Part shown: positions 18,521 to 26,938 of the stretch, one piece after another
Layout of the letters: each line of letters begins with the position of its first letter
How positions within the stretch are numbered: position 1 is the first letter of the stretch
From: Chromatiaceae bacterium
GTDB taxonomy: Bacteria > Pseudomonadota > Gammaproteobacteria > Chromatiales > Chromatiaceae
NCBI GenBank assembly: GCA_024235215.1
Contig: JACKMU010000008.1
Span: forward strand, 124,001-188,000
Direction of reading: 5' to 3'
Length of the DNA: 64,000 bases
Made by a program: the position numbers and the translations under genes
The notes under the pieces: generated by a model
What the model was told of the DNA's origin: nothing
The model's database searches: none
Seen by the model: the letters and a program-made list of their open reading frames with translations, nothing else

Positions 18521-19495
18521 ATGAAATTACAGCAATTGAGATACCTGATAGCGGTTGCGAAAAGCGACCTCAACATTACCGCTGCTGCGGAGCGATTGTT
18601 TACCTCGCAACCAGGAATCAGCAAGCAGGTCCGGTTGTTGGAGGAAGAGCTGGGCGTGAGAATATTTGAGCGTAATGGGCGCCAGTTATCTTCGATCACA
18701 CCCGCGGGCAAAGCGGTCATTGAGAGGGTGGAGAAGGTGCTCGATGACGTGGAGGCGATCCGGGACATCGCCAGGCAGTTCAACTCTCCGGATAACGGTA
18801 GCCTCTCTATCGCCACCACCCACACCCAGGCACGTTATGTCCTGCCTCCAGTCATCCAGAATTTCCGCAGCCGTTATCCCGGTGTGAAGCTGCAGATGCA
18901 CCAGGGTAATCCGGAGCAGATATCGGAGATGGCTGCCAGCGGTCAGGTCGATTTCGCCATTGCCACTGAAGCTACCGCGGACTTCGGCAACCTGGTCATG
19001 ATGCCCTGTTACTACTGGAACCGGGCAATTATTACGCCTTGCGGCCATCCTCTGCAGAAATTGGAGACGCTGACACTGGAATCACTGGCTGAGTATCCGA
19101 TCGTCACCTATGTGTTCGGATTCACCGGCCGGGCTCAGCTGGACCGGGCGTTCAAGAAGCGGGGGCTTGAGCCTCAAATGGTACTGACAGCAACCGACGC
19201 TGATGTAATCAAAACCTACGTCAAACTTGGGTTGGGAATTGGTATCGTGGCACGCATGGCATACGACGAAGATATTGACACCACCTTATGCGCACTGGAT
19301 GCCAGCAACCTGTTTCCCTCCAGTATCACCCGTCTGGGTTTCCGTCCGAGTCTGTTCCTTTACGAGTATCACTACTATTTTATCCGCTTGTTTGCTCCCC
19401 ATTTGACCAGAGGAATGGTAGATGCGGCAGTCTTGGCCACATCGGAACATGAACGGAATGCACTGTTCAAAGAGCTAAAACTAAAAGAGTTGTAG
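18521..19495 (+). CDS. cysB: LysR-type transcriptional regulator CysB
   Basis: A 324-residue LysR-family regulator of the CysB/Cbl type, the length of E. coli CysB. The N-terminal winged helix reads MKLQQLRYLIAVAKSDLN and ERLFTSQPGISKQVRLLEEEL. The effector domain contains FAIATEATADFGNLVMMPCYYWNR, close to the CysB consensus, and ends with LFAPHLTRGMVDAA. Homologues activate sulfate uptake and cysteine synthesis genes and respond to N-acetylserine/O-acetylserine and sulfide. No cys structural genes adjoin it; the neighbour is a divergent DsrC-like gene. Confidence 0.92.
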   Translation: MKLQQLRYLIAVAKSDLNITAAAERLFTSQPGISKQVRLLEEELGVRIFERNGRQLSSITPAGKAVIERVEKVLDDVEAIRDIARQFNSPDNGSLSIATTHTQARYVLPPVIQNFRSRYPGVKLQMHQGNPEQISEMAASGQVDFAIATEATADFGNLVMMPCYYWNRAIITPCGHPLQKLETLTLESLAEYPIVTYVFGFTGRAQLDRAFKKRGLEPQMVLTATDADVIKTYVKLGLGIGIVARMAYDEDIDTTLCALDASNLFPSSITRLGFRPSLFLYEYHYYFIRLFAPHLTRGMVDAAVLATSEHERNALFKELKLKEL

Positions 19496-19652
19496 TCAGC
19501 CAGAAGAACGGTGAACTGCGCCATCCTTGCATGCCTGGCAACACCAATCGATTCAGCCGACCGAATTAGCCCGATCTATCCAGCTCTCGCTGGAAACGCC
19601 TTTTCAACCAGAATTTACCTGCTCAAACACGACTGCCTATTGCCGCGTAGGA

Positions 19653-20630
19653 TCATCCGGCAGATGGGTTTGCCATGCCTCCAGAGCGTTCCAACCTGGA
19701 GAGTATCTGGGATTTGACCTTCAGCGCCACTGCCAAAGCAGCCTGCCCGACCCGGCCATCCACCAGCGGCGGTGTTCGGTTGCGCACACTCGCAATGAAT
19801 GCTGCCAGCTCTGCATCCAGAGGTTTCACCGGTTCCACCTTGACTCGATCCTTCACCACTTCCGGCCACTGCTCGCCTGGTCGTGCCTTGGGATATGCGG
19901 TTTCGATCTGCTGCTCGATGAAATCGAGTGACTGGTAGCGATTCTCCTCAAACACACGAAACCTACGCATGGTTTTCTCAGATACACGACTGGCGATCAC
20001 GTTCGCTACGGTGCCGTTGGCGAACTCCAACCGGGCATTGGCAATATCCACATGAGATGTCAGTACCGGAGTGCCAATCGCTGAAATCCCAACGATATCG
20101 GACTTCACCAACGACAGGATGATATCGATATCATGAATCATCAGATCTGAAACTACATCCACGTCGGTGGCGCGGGCAACAAAGCCACTGATGCGATGCG
20201 CCTCGATGAATCTCGGCCGTGAAATTCTTTCCGCCAGCGCCATCACGCCGGCATTGAAACGCTCCAGATGGCCGATCTGCAAAATGACACCCGCCTCATC
20301 CGCCAAGCGCACGATCATCTCCCCATCCTCCAGTGTCGCAGCGATGGGTTTTTCCAGCAGTATATGCACTCCCGCTTGCAACAGTGGCTGCGCCTCCTGA
20401 AGATGAAGCGAGGTTGGAACAACCACACTGACTGCATCCACCCGGCCCAATAACGACTCGGTACTGACAAAAGTCTGACACCCCGCTTCGGCTGCCACTT
20501 TGGCAGCCGTCGCTGGATCGATATCCACCACGCCCACCAGTTCGACCTCCGGCATACGTGAATAGATCAGCGCATGAAAGCGCCCCAGATAACCCACACC
20601 AACGACGGCGACTCTCAGTTTTGCAGCCAT
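19653..20630 (-). CDS. Gfo/Idh/MocA-family NAD(P)-dependent oxidoreductase
   Basis: A 325-residue oxidoreductase with an N-terminal Rossmann fold (RVAVVGVGYLGRFHALIYSR), the EKP motif in LLEKPIAATLEDGE and a C-terminal Gfo/Idh substrate domain. The GVGYLGRFHA start resembles oxidoreductases often found in lipid A gene clusters, of which Acidithiobacillus GnnA (UDP-GlcNAc 3-dehydrogenase) is the characterised example. No GnnB-type aminotransferase is present in the window, so the substrate remains open. The ATG at 20630 is preferred over a TTG two codons upstream. It lies alone, in the block that interrupts pdxA-apaG. The 227 bases before the next minus-strand ORF show nothing I can identify. 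Confidence 0.85.
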   Translation of the reverse strand: MAAKLRVAVVGVGYLGRFHALIYSRMPEVELVGVVDIDPATAAKVAAEAGCQTFVSTESLLGRVDAVSVVVPTSLHLQEAQPLLQAGVHILLEKPIAATLEDGEMIVRLADEAGVILQIGHLERFNAGVMALAERISRPRFIEAHRISGFVARATDVDVVSDLMIHDIDIILSLVKSDIVGISAIGTPVLTSHVDIANARLEFANGTVANVIASRVSEKTMRRFRVFEENRYQSLDFIEQQIETAYPKARPGEQWPEVVKDRVKVEPVKPLDAELAAFIASVRNRTPPLVDGRVGQAALAVALKVKSQILSRLERSGGMANPSAG

Positions 20631-20857
20631 AGACAATGCAGTTCCATATCAAAGAGGGTAAATGGACAGACGGTAGCAGATCATGCCCTGAGCGCTGAAC
20701 TGGGAGACCCTGGCAAACCTGCCCGTGCCACCGTACCGGAACGCCTTGGAAGGGGCGTTGGTCGGTCTCATCTCCATTAACAGAGGCGGGATTACTTGGG
20801 ATCAGTCCCGCGGATCGTACAGTGGTACGTCTGTTCGGTGAGCGGGACGAGTACGGA

Positions 20858-21025
20858 TCAACGATGCTGTACCTTTGCAGCAATCATCGTGTTAGCTGAC
20901 TCCACCCCTGAAGAGAGCGCATGGACATGCAAGGTAAGCGTAGCAGCCATAGCCAGTCCAACCAGAGTGCAGATCACCATCAGAAAATCGGGCTTTCTAT
21001 GTTTCTGATTGCTTTTTAGGTACAT
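20858..21025 (-). CDS. Small predicted single-pass membrane or exported protein, 55 aa
   Basis: A complete 55-codon frame starting MYLKSNQKHRKPDFLM, then a hydrophobic stretch (about residues 15-36, VICTLVGLAMAATLTL) and a short polar tail ending KVQHR. A basic N-terminus plus one membrane segment is the classic topology of small membrane proteins or a signal peptide. It fills most of the 500-bp gap between the oxidoreductase and the ankyrin gene. An AT-rich region with TATAAT on the minus strand (21090-21095) lies upstream. No strong ribosome binding site is visible and I do not recognise a family, so existence is likely but not certain. Confidence 0.5.
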   Translation of the reverse strand: MYLKSNQKHRKPDFLMVICTLVGLAMAATLTLHVHALSSGVESANTMIAAKVQHR

Positions 21026-21130
21026 ATACCGAACCCACTCTGCTCTGATCAGTCGTGTTGTTGTGTCAAACTGTGGAAAACTTAGGGCTATTATAAACTG
21101 ATAGGTAATCTTTATTACAGACCTTGAACA

Positions 21131-21613
21131 CTATTCTTTGGCTTTCTCGCCCGCAACCTCGCTTTCGCTCTCATCCTCTATTGCGCCTGCCTTCCTCAAC
21201 CTCTCTATCACTGCATTGTTCCCACCCGCCTTGGCTCTATCCAGTACGCTGACTCCCGCATGGTTCTTTTGATTGACATCGCCTCCCGCCAGTAGCAGTG
21301 ATGAGACGATTTGCAGGTGTCCCTGGGACGCAGCCTCCATGAGAGATGTATTTCCAAGATTGTCCGCGGCATTCACGTCGGCACCTGCGGCAAGCAGCAA
21401 CTTCAGAGTCTGCTGGTTACCATAGAATGCCGCCATCACCAGCGCGGGGCGCCCCGCGCTGCTTCTGGCATTGACGTCTGCGCCCTGCGCCAGCAGATCT
21501 TCAACCTGATAAACACGCCCAGCGGCCGCCGCCATCGCCAGACGTGCTCCAACCTCAGCCAACAGTGGTGGACTCTGCAGTAAAACCAGAAATATTATGA
21601 TGCAGCGTGGCAT
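21131..21613 (-). CDS. Exported ankyrin-repeat protein
   Basis: A 160-residue protein. From the ATG at 21613 it begins MPRCIIIFLVLLQSPPLLAEV, a signal peptide. About four ankyrin repeats follow (for example LLAQGADVNARSSAGRPALV, LLAAGADVNAADNLGNTSL, LLAGGDVNQKNHAGVSVL), then an acidic Glu-rich tail. A longer frame to 21727 exists, but its extra residues lack a signal sequence. Periplasmic ankyrin proteins of this size occur in many proteobacteria, some linked to catalase or protein protection; no partner is visible here. Confidence 0.8.
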   Translation of the reverse strand: MPRCIIIFLVLLQSPPLLAEVGARLAMAAAAGRVYQVEDLLAQGADVNARSSAGRPALVMAAFYGNQQTLKLLLAAGADVNAADNLGNTSLMEAASQGHLQIVSSLLLAGGDVNQKNHAGVSVLDRAKAGGNNAVIERLRKAGAIEDESESEVAGEKAKE

Positions 21614-21930
21614 AACTTCCTCAGTCAGACCTTCTGATTCCATAGAGGCAATCTGATCGGCACTTCCTGTGCAGTAGAGGGACGCGCCACCGTTTGCGGA
21701 AATGTTGGATGACTGCGCATCAGACAACAGAAAATCCTTTATTCATTCGCTGAAAATGCCGGTACGACACTGTTCGGCGTTTCCCTAGCGGGTATATCGG
21801 CGACTCGCGGGTGGACTTAAACCAGAATCCTATCAGGTTCACTTATCGGCAACACCATTGAAAACCCTGGTGACTCGAACTATTGTGCTGCACAATATCT
21901 GCTACAGGAACACCATTTCACCGGAAAACC
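21614..21930 (+). other. Intergenic region between the ankyrin gene and apaG
   Basis: These 317 bases separate two divergent genes and should contain both promoters. I see no RNA gene, strong hairpin or complete small ORF. An ORF of about 38 codons continues the ankyrin frame upstream but lacks coding character. A plus-strand extension of apaG back to 21883 starts at a non-ATG codon and is not favoured. Confidence 0.4.
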
Positions 21931-22299
21931 ATGAACCAGATCAGTGTCGATGTAACCACCGCTTACGTGGAGTCGCAATCTTCTCCTGAAGAGAATCATT
22001 TCGTTTTTACCTACTCGATCAATATCAAAAACACCGGTTCGGTGGCGGCACGTCTGTTGAACCGTCACTGGATCATCACCGATGCCAACGGCAAGGTGCA
22101 GGAGGTGGTTGGTGAAGGGGTGGTAGGGAAACAACCCCTGCTACAACCCGGAGAGAACTTTCAGTACACCAGTGGTGCAGCGCTGGAAACCCCGGTTGGC
22201 AGCATGCAGGGAAGTTACCAAATGCGCACCGAAAACGGCGATCATTTTGATGCCCCCATTGCACCGTTTACTCTGGCTATTCCAAGATCGCTGAATTGA
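21931..22299 (+). CDS. apaG: ApaG-domain protein
   Basis: A 122-residue single-domain protein with an immunoglobulin-like (FnIII) fold. It shows the ApaG signature FVFTYSINIKNTGSVAARLL, RHWIITDANGKVQEVVGEGVVG, LQPGENFQYTSG and PVGSMQGSYQM. The ATG at 21931 gives the conserved start MNQISVDVTTAYVESQSSPE. Its biochemical role is unclear: it has been linked to cobalt/magnesium homeostasis and is usually encoded with rsmA and apaH. Here apaH follows after 214 bp, but rsmA and pdxA do not adjoin it. Confidence 0.93.
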   Translation: MNQISVDVTTAYVESQSSPEENHFVFTYSINIKNTGSVAARLLNRHWIITDANGKVQEVVGEGVVGKQPLLQPGENFQYTSGAALETPVGSMQGSYQMRTENGDHFDAPIAPFTLAIPRSLN

Positions 22300-22513
22300 T
22301 CGGCTCAGAAGACCTGTCGGCAGACGACAATTCCGGTGAATTTTTCCACCCGGACTCTGTGCCGTGATACGGCAACACAACAATTAGAATAGATCCGTCT
22401 TTTCATCCCACAATACCAGCTGCCGGCCAAACCCTATCTCGATGACTACATTAGGCGACAGCTACAGCTGATATTAGAGATTTTCCAGCAATAGCTGGCA
22501 AGCAGAAGAAACT

Positions 22514-23374
22514 ATGGCTGTTTATGCGATTGGTGACGTGCAGGGTTGCTACAACGAACTGCAGAAACTGTTGGATAAAATCGAGTTCAATCCGGCTAAC
22601 GACCGGCTCTGGTTTGCCGGCGACCTGGTGAACCGCGGACCGGACTCGCTCACCACCCTGAGATTTGTCAAGGGGCTGGGTAAAACTGCAATTACGGTAC
22701 TGGGTAATCATGATCTGCACTTGCTGGCACTCTCTCAAGGCAATTTTAAACACCGATCAAAGGATCAAACCCTTGCCCCGATTCTCGCTGCAAAAGACCG
22801 TGATGAACTGCTGGACTGGTTGCGCCGTTGTCCCCTGATGCACCACGATAAAAAACTCGGCTTCGCACTCATTCACGCCGGTCTGCCACCGCAATGGGAC
22901 CTGAACACAGCACTCAAGCGCGCGGGAGAAGTCGAGAAGGTGCTGCGTGGCGATGGATACAACTACTACTGCACCCATCTTTATGGCAACAACCCCGGTC
23001 ACTGGTCGGAAGCATTGCAGGGGATGGATCGACTGCGCTTCATTACCAACTGTTTCACCCGTCTTCGTTACTGCACTATCGGTGGAGAAGTAGCACTGGG
23101 GGAGAAAGGGCCTCCGGGAAGCCAAAGCGCAGGTTATCTACCCTGGTTTGCAGTACCGGGAAGAGCCAGCCTTGCTACCCGGATCATCTTCGGCCATTGG
23201 TCTACGCTTGGTTTCCATCAGGCTGAAAACACCTGGGCACTGGATAGCGGCTGTCTGTGGGGCGGCAAACTGACAGCGTTGAAGCTGAGCAGCAGCAAAC
23301 CGCCGAAAGCGATCCAGGTCTCCTGCCCTGGCTACCAGATAAAGCAGGGCGCCAGCTTCCCTCTGGTGTGGTAA
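22514..23374 (+). CDS. apaH: Symmetrical bis(5'-nucleosyl)-tetraphosphatase
   Basis: A 286-residue calcineurin-like metallophosphatase that splits Ap4A into two ADP and also removes Np4 caps from RNA. The metal-binding motifs are at the N-terminus: YAIGDVQGCYNELQ, GDLVNRGPDSL and VLGNHDLHLL. Later His residues occur in LIHAGLPPQW and FGHWSTLG. Length and start match the family. It follows apaG as in many gammaproteobacteria. Confidence 0.96.
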   Translation: MAVYAIGDVQGCYNELQKLLDKIEFNPANDRLWFAGDLVNRGPDSLTTLRFVKGLGKTAITVLGNHDLHLLALSQGNFKHRSKDQTLAPILAAKDRDELLDWLRRCPLMHHDKKLGFALIHAGLPPQWDLNTALKRAGEVEKVLRGDGYNYYCTHLYGNNPGHWSEALQGMDRLRFITNCFTRLRYCTIGGEVALGEKGPPGSQSAGYLPWFAVPGRASLATRIIFGHWSTLGFHQAENTWALDSGCLWGGKLTALKLSSSKPPKAIQVSCPGYQIKQGASFPLVW

Positions 23375-23434
23375 TCCAATCAGTAGTTACTTATACTCAA
23401 ACTATTCATTCTGACCGCGGCAGGAACCATCCAG

Positions 23435-23854
23435 ATGGCTGACAAACGCTTCACTTTCAGCAGCTTCCTGATCCGTCTGGCCGCGGCCTTGGTACTGGTC
23501 TTTGCCACCTACAACCCCTCTGAATACTCTTGGTACCACCACTTTATGGCAACCCCGGATAAACTGGATCCTCTACTGATACTCGCGGGCCTGCTGTTAT
23601 TAACCGGTTGGATCATCTACCTGCGCGCCACGCTGAGATCTCTGGGCCTGATCGGCACCACACTGGTCACAGCGCTGTTCGCGGTGCTGGTCTGGCTGCT
23701 GGTCGACCGTCAGATCCTTTCCCTGGATGAGACTACGACGCTGCAATATATCGCTCTGATCATGGTCGCCACGTTAATGGCAATAGGCATCTCCTGGTCA
23801 CACATTCGCAGACGCCTGACCGGACAACTCGATGTCGATGATGTCGACGAATAG
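23435..23854 (+). CDS. Small integral membrane protein, DUF6524-like
   Basis: A 139-residue protein with four predicted membrane segments: around residues 8-25, 45-62, 70-90 and 103-122. A short acidic C-terminal tail ends DVDDVDE. The motif FATYNPSEYSWYHHF after the first segment is characteristic of a small conserved inner-membrane family (DUF6524, from memory). Function unknown. It lies 60 bp downstream of apaH on the same strand and may be cotranscribed. Confidence 0.7.
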   Translation: MADKRFTFSSFLIRLAAALVLVFATYNPSEYSWYHHFMATPDKLDPLLILAGLLLLTGWIIYLRATLRSLGLIGTTLVTALFAVLVWLLVDRQILSLDETTTLQYIALIMVATLMAIGISWSHIRRRLTGQLDVDDVDE

Positions 23855-23883
23855 ACAGCCAAAACCAGCGGCATCGGCTACTT

Positions 23884-25092
23884 TCACATCTTCGGTACTG
23901 GATCGCTCAGAATCAGATCGGGCTCAGAAAACGCTGTAAGCCGTTCGACGAAGTCGATCAGTTCAAGTGCCGGCGAACTACGAAAAAAGCGGGTCATCGG
24001 CCGGTCCATCCAGAGCCGGTCAGAATAGAGATAGACGTTGTGAGGCGTATCGCCGATTCCGTCACCATCGAGATCAAACCCCTGGTAGTCATCCCAGTAG
24101 TTCCCCCGCCAGTCGTTGGCCAACGCGCTGCTAGGGGCGCTGACCGCCACGGTGAGCAGATTGTTGTGGAAGCGATTTTCATGAATCCGATGGCCTCCCT
24201 TCTCTCCATAGAAGTAGATCGCCACATCGTTGTATGCAATGTGATTGCGCTTTAGATGAAGGATATTCTCTGGATGCACCGGAGAGTTGACCATCACTCC
24301 AATCGCACAGTGGAGTATCTCGTTGTCTTCGGCCACCACCTGCGAACTCTCTTTGATCGCCAGTGCCGCACCCGCAATTTCACGTAGATGGGTGAAATGG
24401 TTACCTCTGATCAGCAGATCGTCGGAATACACCCCGACGATTCCGGTCGTATTCCAGCTGAACTGATTGCCGACGATCTCATTCCCCGGAGAGAACACCA
24501 GCTCCATTCCCATGCGACTGTGACTGACCCGATTGCTGCTGAAACGATTATCCGGAGAGTTCACGAATAGAATATCCCGCACATCGACGAGCTCGTTCCG
24601 CTCCAGCAGATTGCCGCTGCTGTACCACAACCGCAACCCCTCTCCACGCAGGCTGACCGACTCACCCCGCGATCTGATCTTATTTCCACGGATCAGGTTG
24701 TCGTTGGCTTTACGCAGATTGATACCGAACAGCACCTGTTCAACGATGTTTTCTTCGATCAGCACCTTGTCCGCTTCCAGCAGAATGCCGGAGTCAAGCC
24801 GATCATGGGAATCACCCGAGTTGATGATCCTCAAACCGCGGATGACCGAACCGTCGGCTTTGATCTGTAGCACGGTGTCCTGCCCTCCACCATCAATCGT
24901 CACCCGTCCACCGCCCTCCACTGTCATCTGACGATCGATCACCACTGGCCCGGAATAGACTCCGGGAGAGGGCCGCAGCACCCCACCCGTCGCCGTCAGT
25001 TCCACAAACAGCTGCAGTGGTGGCAGGCAGTACGCTGTCCGGCCCGCCAACAGCAACAATATTGACAACAGATTTGCGCGAAACCGATTCAT
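23884..25092 (-). CDS. NosD-like periplasmic right-handed beta-helix protein
   Basis: A 402-residue protein with a signal peptide (hydrophobic residues 7-22, ending near AYCLPP) followed by many parallel beta-helix repeats with N-x-I/F patterns such as NIVEQVLFGINLRKANDNLI. The C-terminal NYWDDYQGFDLDGDGIGDTPH is a hallmark of NosD, the copper-chaperone-like factor for nitrous oxide reductase maturation. No nosZ, nosR, nosF or nosY gene is present in the window, so it is an orphan here. It may act with a distant nos locus or serve another metalloenzyme. Confidence 0.8.
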   Translation of the reverse strand: MNRFRANLLSILLLLAGRTAYCLPPLQLFVELTATGGVLRPSPGVYSGPVVIDRQMTVEGGGRVTIDGGGQDTVLQIKADGSVIRGLRIINSGDSHDRLDSGILLEADKVLIEENIVEQVLFGINLRKANDNLIRGNKIRSRGESVSLRGEGLRLWYSSGNLLERNELVDVRDILFVNSPDNRFSSNRVSHSRMGMELVFSPGNEIVGNQFSWNTTGIVGVYSDDLLIRGNHFTHLREIAGAALAIKESSQVVAEDNEILHCAIGVMVNSPVHPENILHLKRNHIAYNDVAIYFYGEKGGHRIHENRFHNNLLTVAVSAPSSALANDWRGNYWDDYQGFDLDGDGIGDTPHNVYLYSDRLWMDRPMTRFFRSSPALELIDFVERLTAFSEPDLILSDPVPKM

Positions 25093-25281
25093 AGAGCGAA
25101 TTTCAGAAAAATGGATCGTTGGGGTTTAGCCCGGAGATCAGGACCGTTTTGAGCGACGATGGTGAACCCGAGTCAAAAGTCTAACCGGTTGCGCACCCTA
25201 CACATTAAGCAAAATCAATGAAAACCGTGACGGCGACTGCGGCCGGTGTAGAATGAACACTCCTGTTATTGAGCTACCTGT

Positions 25282-26346
25282 ATGCAGGCCCTCATCGCAC
25301 CACAGCTGAGTGTCATCATTCCGACGATAAATGAAGCCAGCAGTCTGCCGGCGTTGCTGGAGCTGTTACATCGGCAGCAGCAAATCCGATTGGAGATCAT
25401 CGTCTCCGATGGCGGCTCCCGCGATGGCACTCAGGAACTCGCCGTTGCGGGGGGGGCGTTGCTGGTGCACTCTGAACCCGGACGTGGCAAGCAGATGAAT
25501 TGCGCCGCCGCTGTCGCAACCACCCCTTATCTGCTCTTTCTCCACGCCGACTCTCTGCCCACCAGCGACCTTCAGTTACATGACGCGCTGAAGGCGGTGA
25601 TGGCTTTTTGCCAGCATTCGGCCACGGAACGAGTCGCCGGCCATTTCAGATTGAGATTCCGGCGCACTGCATCAGGCAACGACCGCGCCTACAGATATTA
25701 CGAAAGCAAAAGCGCACTCAATCGGCCTGAGTGCACCAACGGCGATCAGGGCTTTCTGCTGCCGGTTGGTTTTTTTCGCCAGCTCGGCGGGTTCGACGAG
25801 TCGCTCTGGTTTCTTGAGGATCAGCGTCTGGCTGAGCAGATCCGCCGGAACGGAAACTGGATCACGCTGCCAGGAGAGCTGCTCACCTCGGCACGCCGAT
25901 TCGAGCAGGAGGGGCTGGGGCGCCGCATGATCCTTTCGGCACTGATCATGAACTTCCATCACATCGGGCTAACGGAGTTTTTCGAGCGCGCAAAGTACCT
26001 CTACCGTAATCAGGAAAAGACCGGACGCTTAGTGATGTCACCCATCTTCCGACTGATCAGCGACCTCAATCGGGAAGCGGGCACCCGCATCACGCTGCAA
26101 CGCTGGCGCGCTACCGGACGATACGTGTTGAGCCACGCCTGGCAGCCCTTTTTCTATCTGGATACGCTGCTGGAGCATATACTGAAATCAGGTAACCATC
26201 CGTTTCTCTGGCTGCACGACCGGGGGTTTCGACCGATCACCGCATTCGCACCGTTCGAATATCTGACGGCCGGACTGACCTGGATATGGTTTCATCTCAG
26301 TTGGCGCGTTTTCCTGCTGTTAGAGCGACGCGATCCTGTTGGCTGA
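25282..26346 (+). CDS. Family 2 glycosyltransferase, TIGR04283-like
   Basis: A 354-residue GT-A glycosyltransferase. It opens with LSVIIPTINEASSLPALLELL, then IIVSDGGSRDGTQELA, and has a DxD-type motif in LFLHADSLP. A catalytic-type ED is in LWFLEDQRLAEQIRRNG, and a C-terminal hydrophobic stretch (about residues 320-345) may contact the membrane. The closest family I recognise is TIGR04283, a group found in some arsenosugar and other clusters and often paired with a TIGR04282 protein. No such partner adjoins it, so the acceptor is unknown. Confidence 0.78.
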   Translation: MQALIAPQLSVIIPTINEASSLPALLELLHRQQQIRLEIIVSDGGSRDGTQELAVAGGALLVHSEPGRGKQMNCAAAVATTPYLLFLHADSLPTSDLQLHDALKAVMAFCQHSATERVAGHFRLRFRRTASGNDRAYRYYESKSALNRPECTNGDQGFLLPVGFFRQLGGFDESLWFLEDQRLAEQIRRNGNWITLPGELLTSARRFEQEGLGRRMILSALIMNFHHIGLTEFFERAKYLYRNQEKTGRLVMSPIFRLISDLNREAGTRITLQRWRATGRYVLSHAWQPFFYLDTLLEHILKSGNHPFLWLHDRGFRPITAFAPFEYLTAGLTWIWFHLSWRVFLLLERRDPVG

Positions 26347-26385
26347 AACTGCCACAACTGTGCAACTCTGTCGCATGGGGAGTTT

Positions 26386-26889
26386 TCAGCGACGCCGCTC
26401 CAGATCCAGGAAGGTAAAATCGCAGCTATTCTTCTCATCCGCGGTATGTCGCTCCCGCTCCATCTCCTGCCACTCTGCACAGTCAATATCGGGGAAGAAG
26501 CTGTCCCCCTCGAACGATGCGTGTATCAAAGTGAGATACATGTGCGAAGCGAGCGGCAACATCTGGCTATAGAGTTCAGCACCACCAATCACCATCACCT
26601 CGGACACCGCACCGGCCAGTTGCAGCGCTTGGTGCAGATCGCCGGCCAGTTCGCAGCCATCGGCACGGAAATCAAGATTCCGCGATACCACGATGTGGCG
26701 CCTGCCCGGAAGTCGACCGGGCAGCGACTGCCAGGTGCGCCGCCCCATGACCATCGGCTTACCCATCGTCAGTCGTTTGAAATGACCGAGATCCGCAGGC
26801 AGATGCCAAGGGAGTTTGCCACCCCGACCGATGACCCGGTTCTCGGCAATGGCGGCAATCAGTGATATTCGGCTCGGCACAGGCTGCAT
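26386..26889 (-). CDS. folA: Dihydrofolate reductase
   Basis: A 167-residue NADPH-dependent enzyme that regenerates tetrahydrofolate. From the ATG at 26889 it begins MQPVPSRISLIAAIAENRVI, followed by GKLPWHLPADLGHFKRLT with the active-site Asp, PMVMGRRTWQSLPGRLPGR, VMVIGGAELYSQ and a C-terminal DFTFLDLERR. A longer in-frame extension to 27015 runs into thyA and is not used. It follows thyA by 49 bp on the same strand; both enzymes act in the thymidylate/folate cycle. Confidence 0.95.
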   Translation of the reverse strand: MQPVPSRISLIAAIAENRVIGRGGKLPWHLPADLGHFKRLTMGKPMVMGRRTWQSLPGRLPGRRHIVVSRNLDFRADGCELAGDLHQALQLAGAVSEVMVIGGAELYSQMLPLASHMYLTLIHASFEGDSFFPDIDCAEWQEMERERHTADEKNSCDFTFLDLERRR

Positions 26890-26938
26890 GGGGCGCGATG
26901 GTAACACAGGACACCGGAACGCCATGCAGCTTATGGAA

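Noticed and set aside
20296..20883. 195-codon minus-strand ORF overlapping the Gfo/Idh/MocA gene
   Set aside because: It is in another frame of the same strand, and the oxidoreductase frame has all the family motifs.
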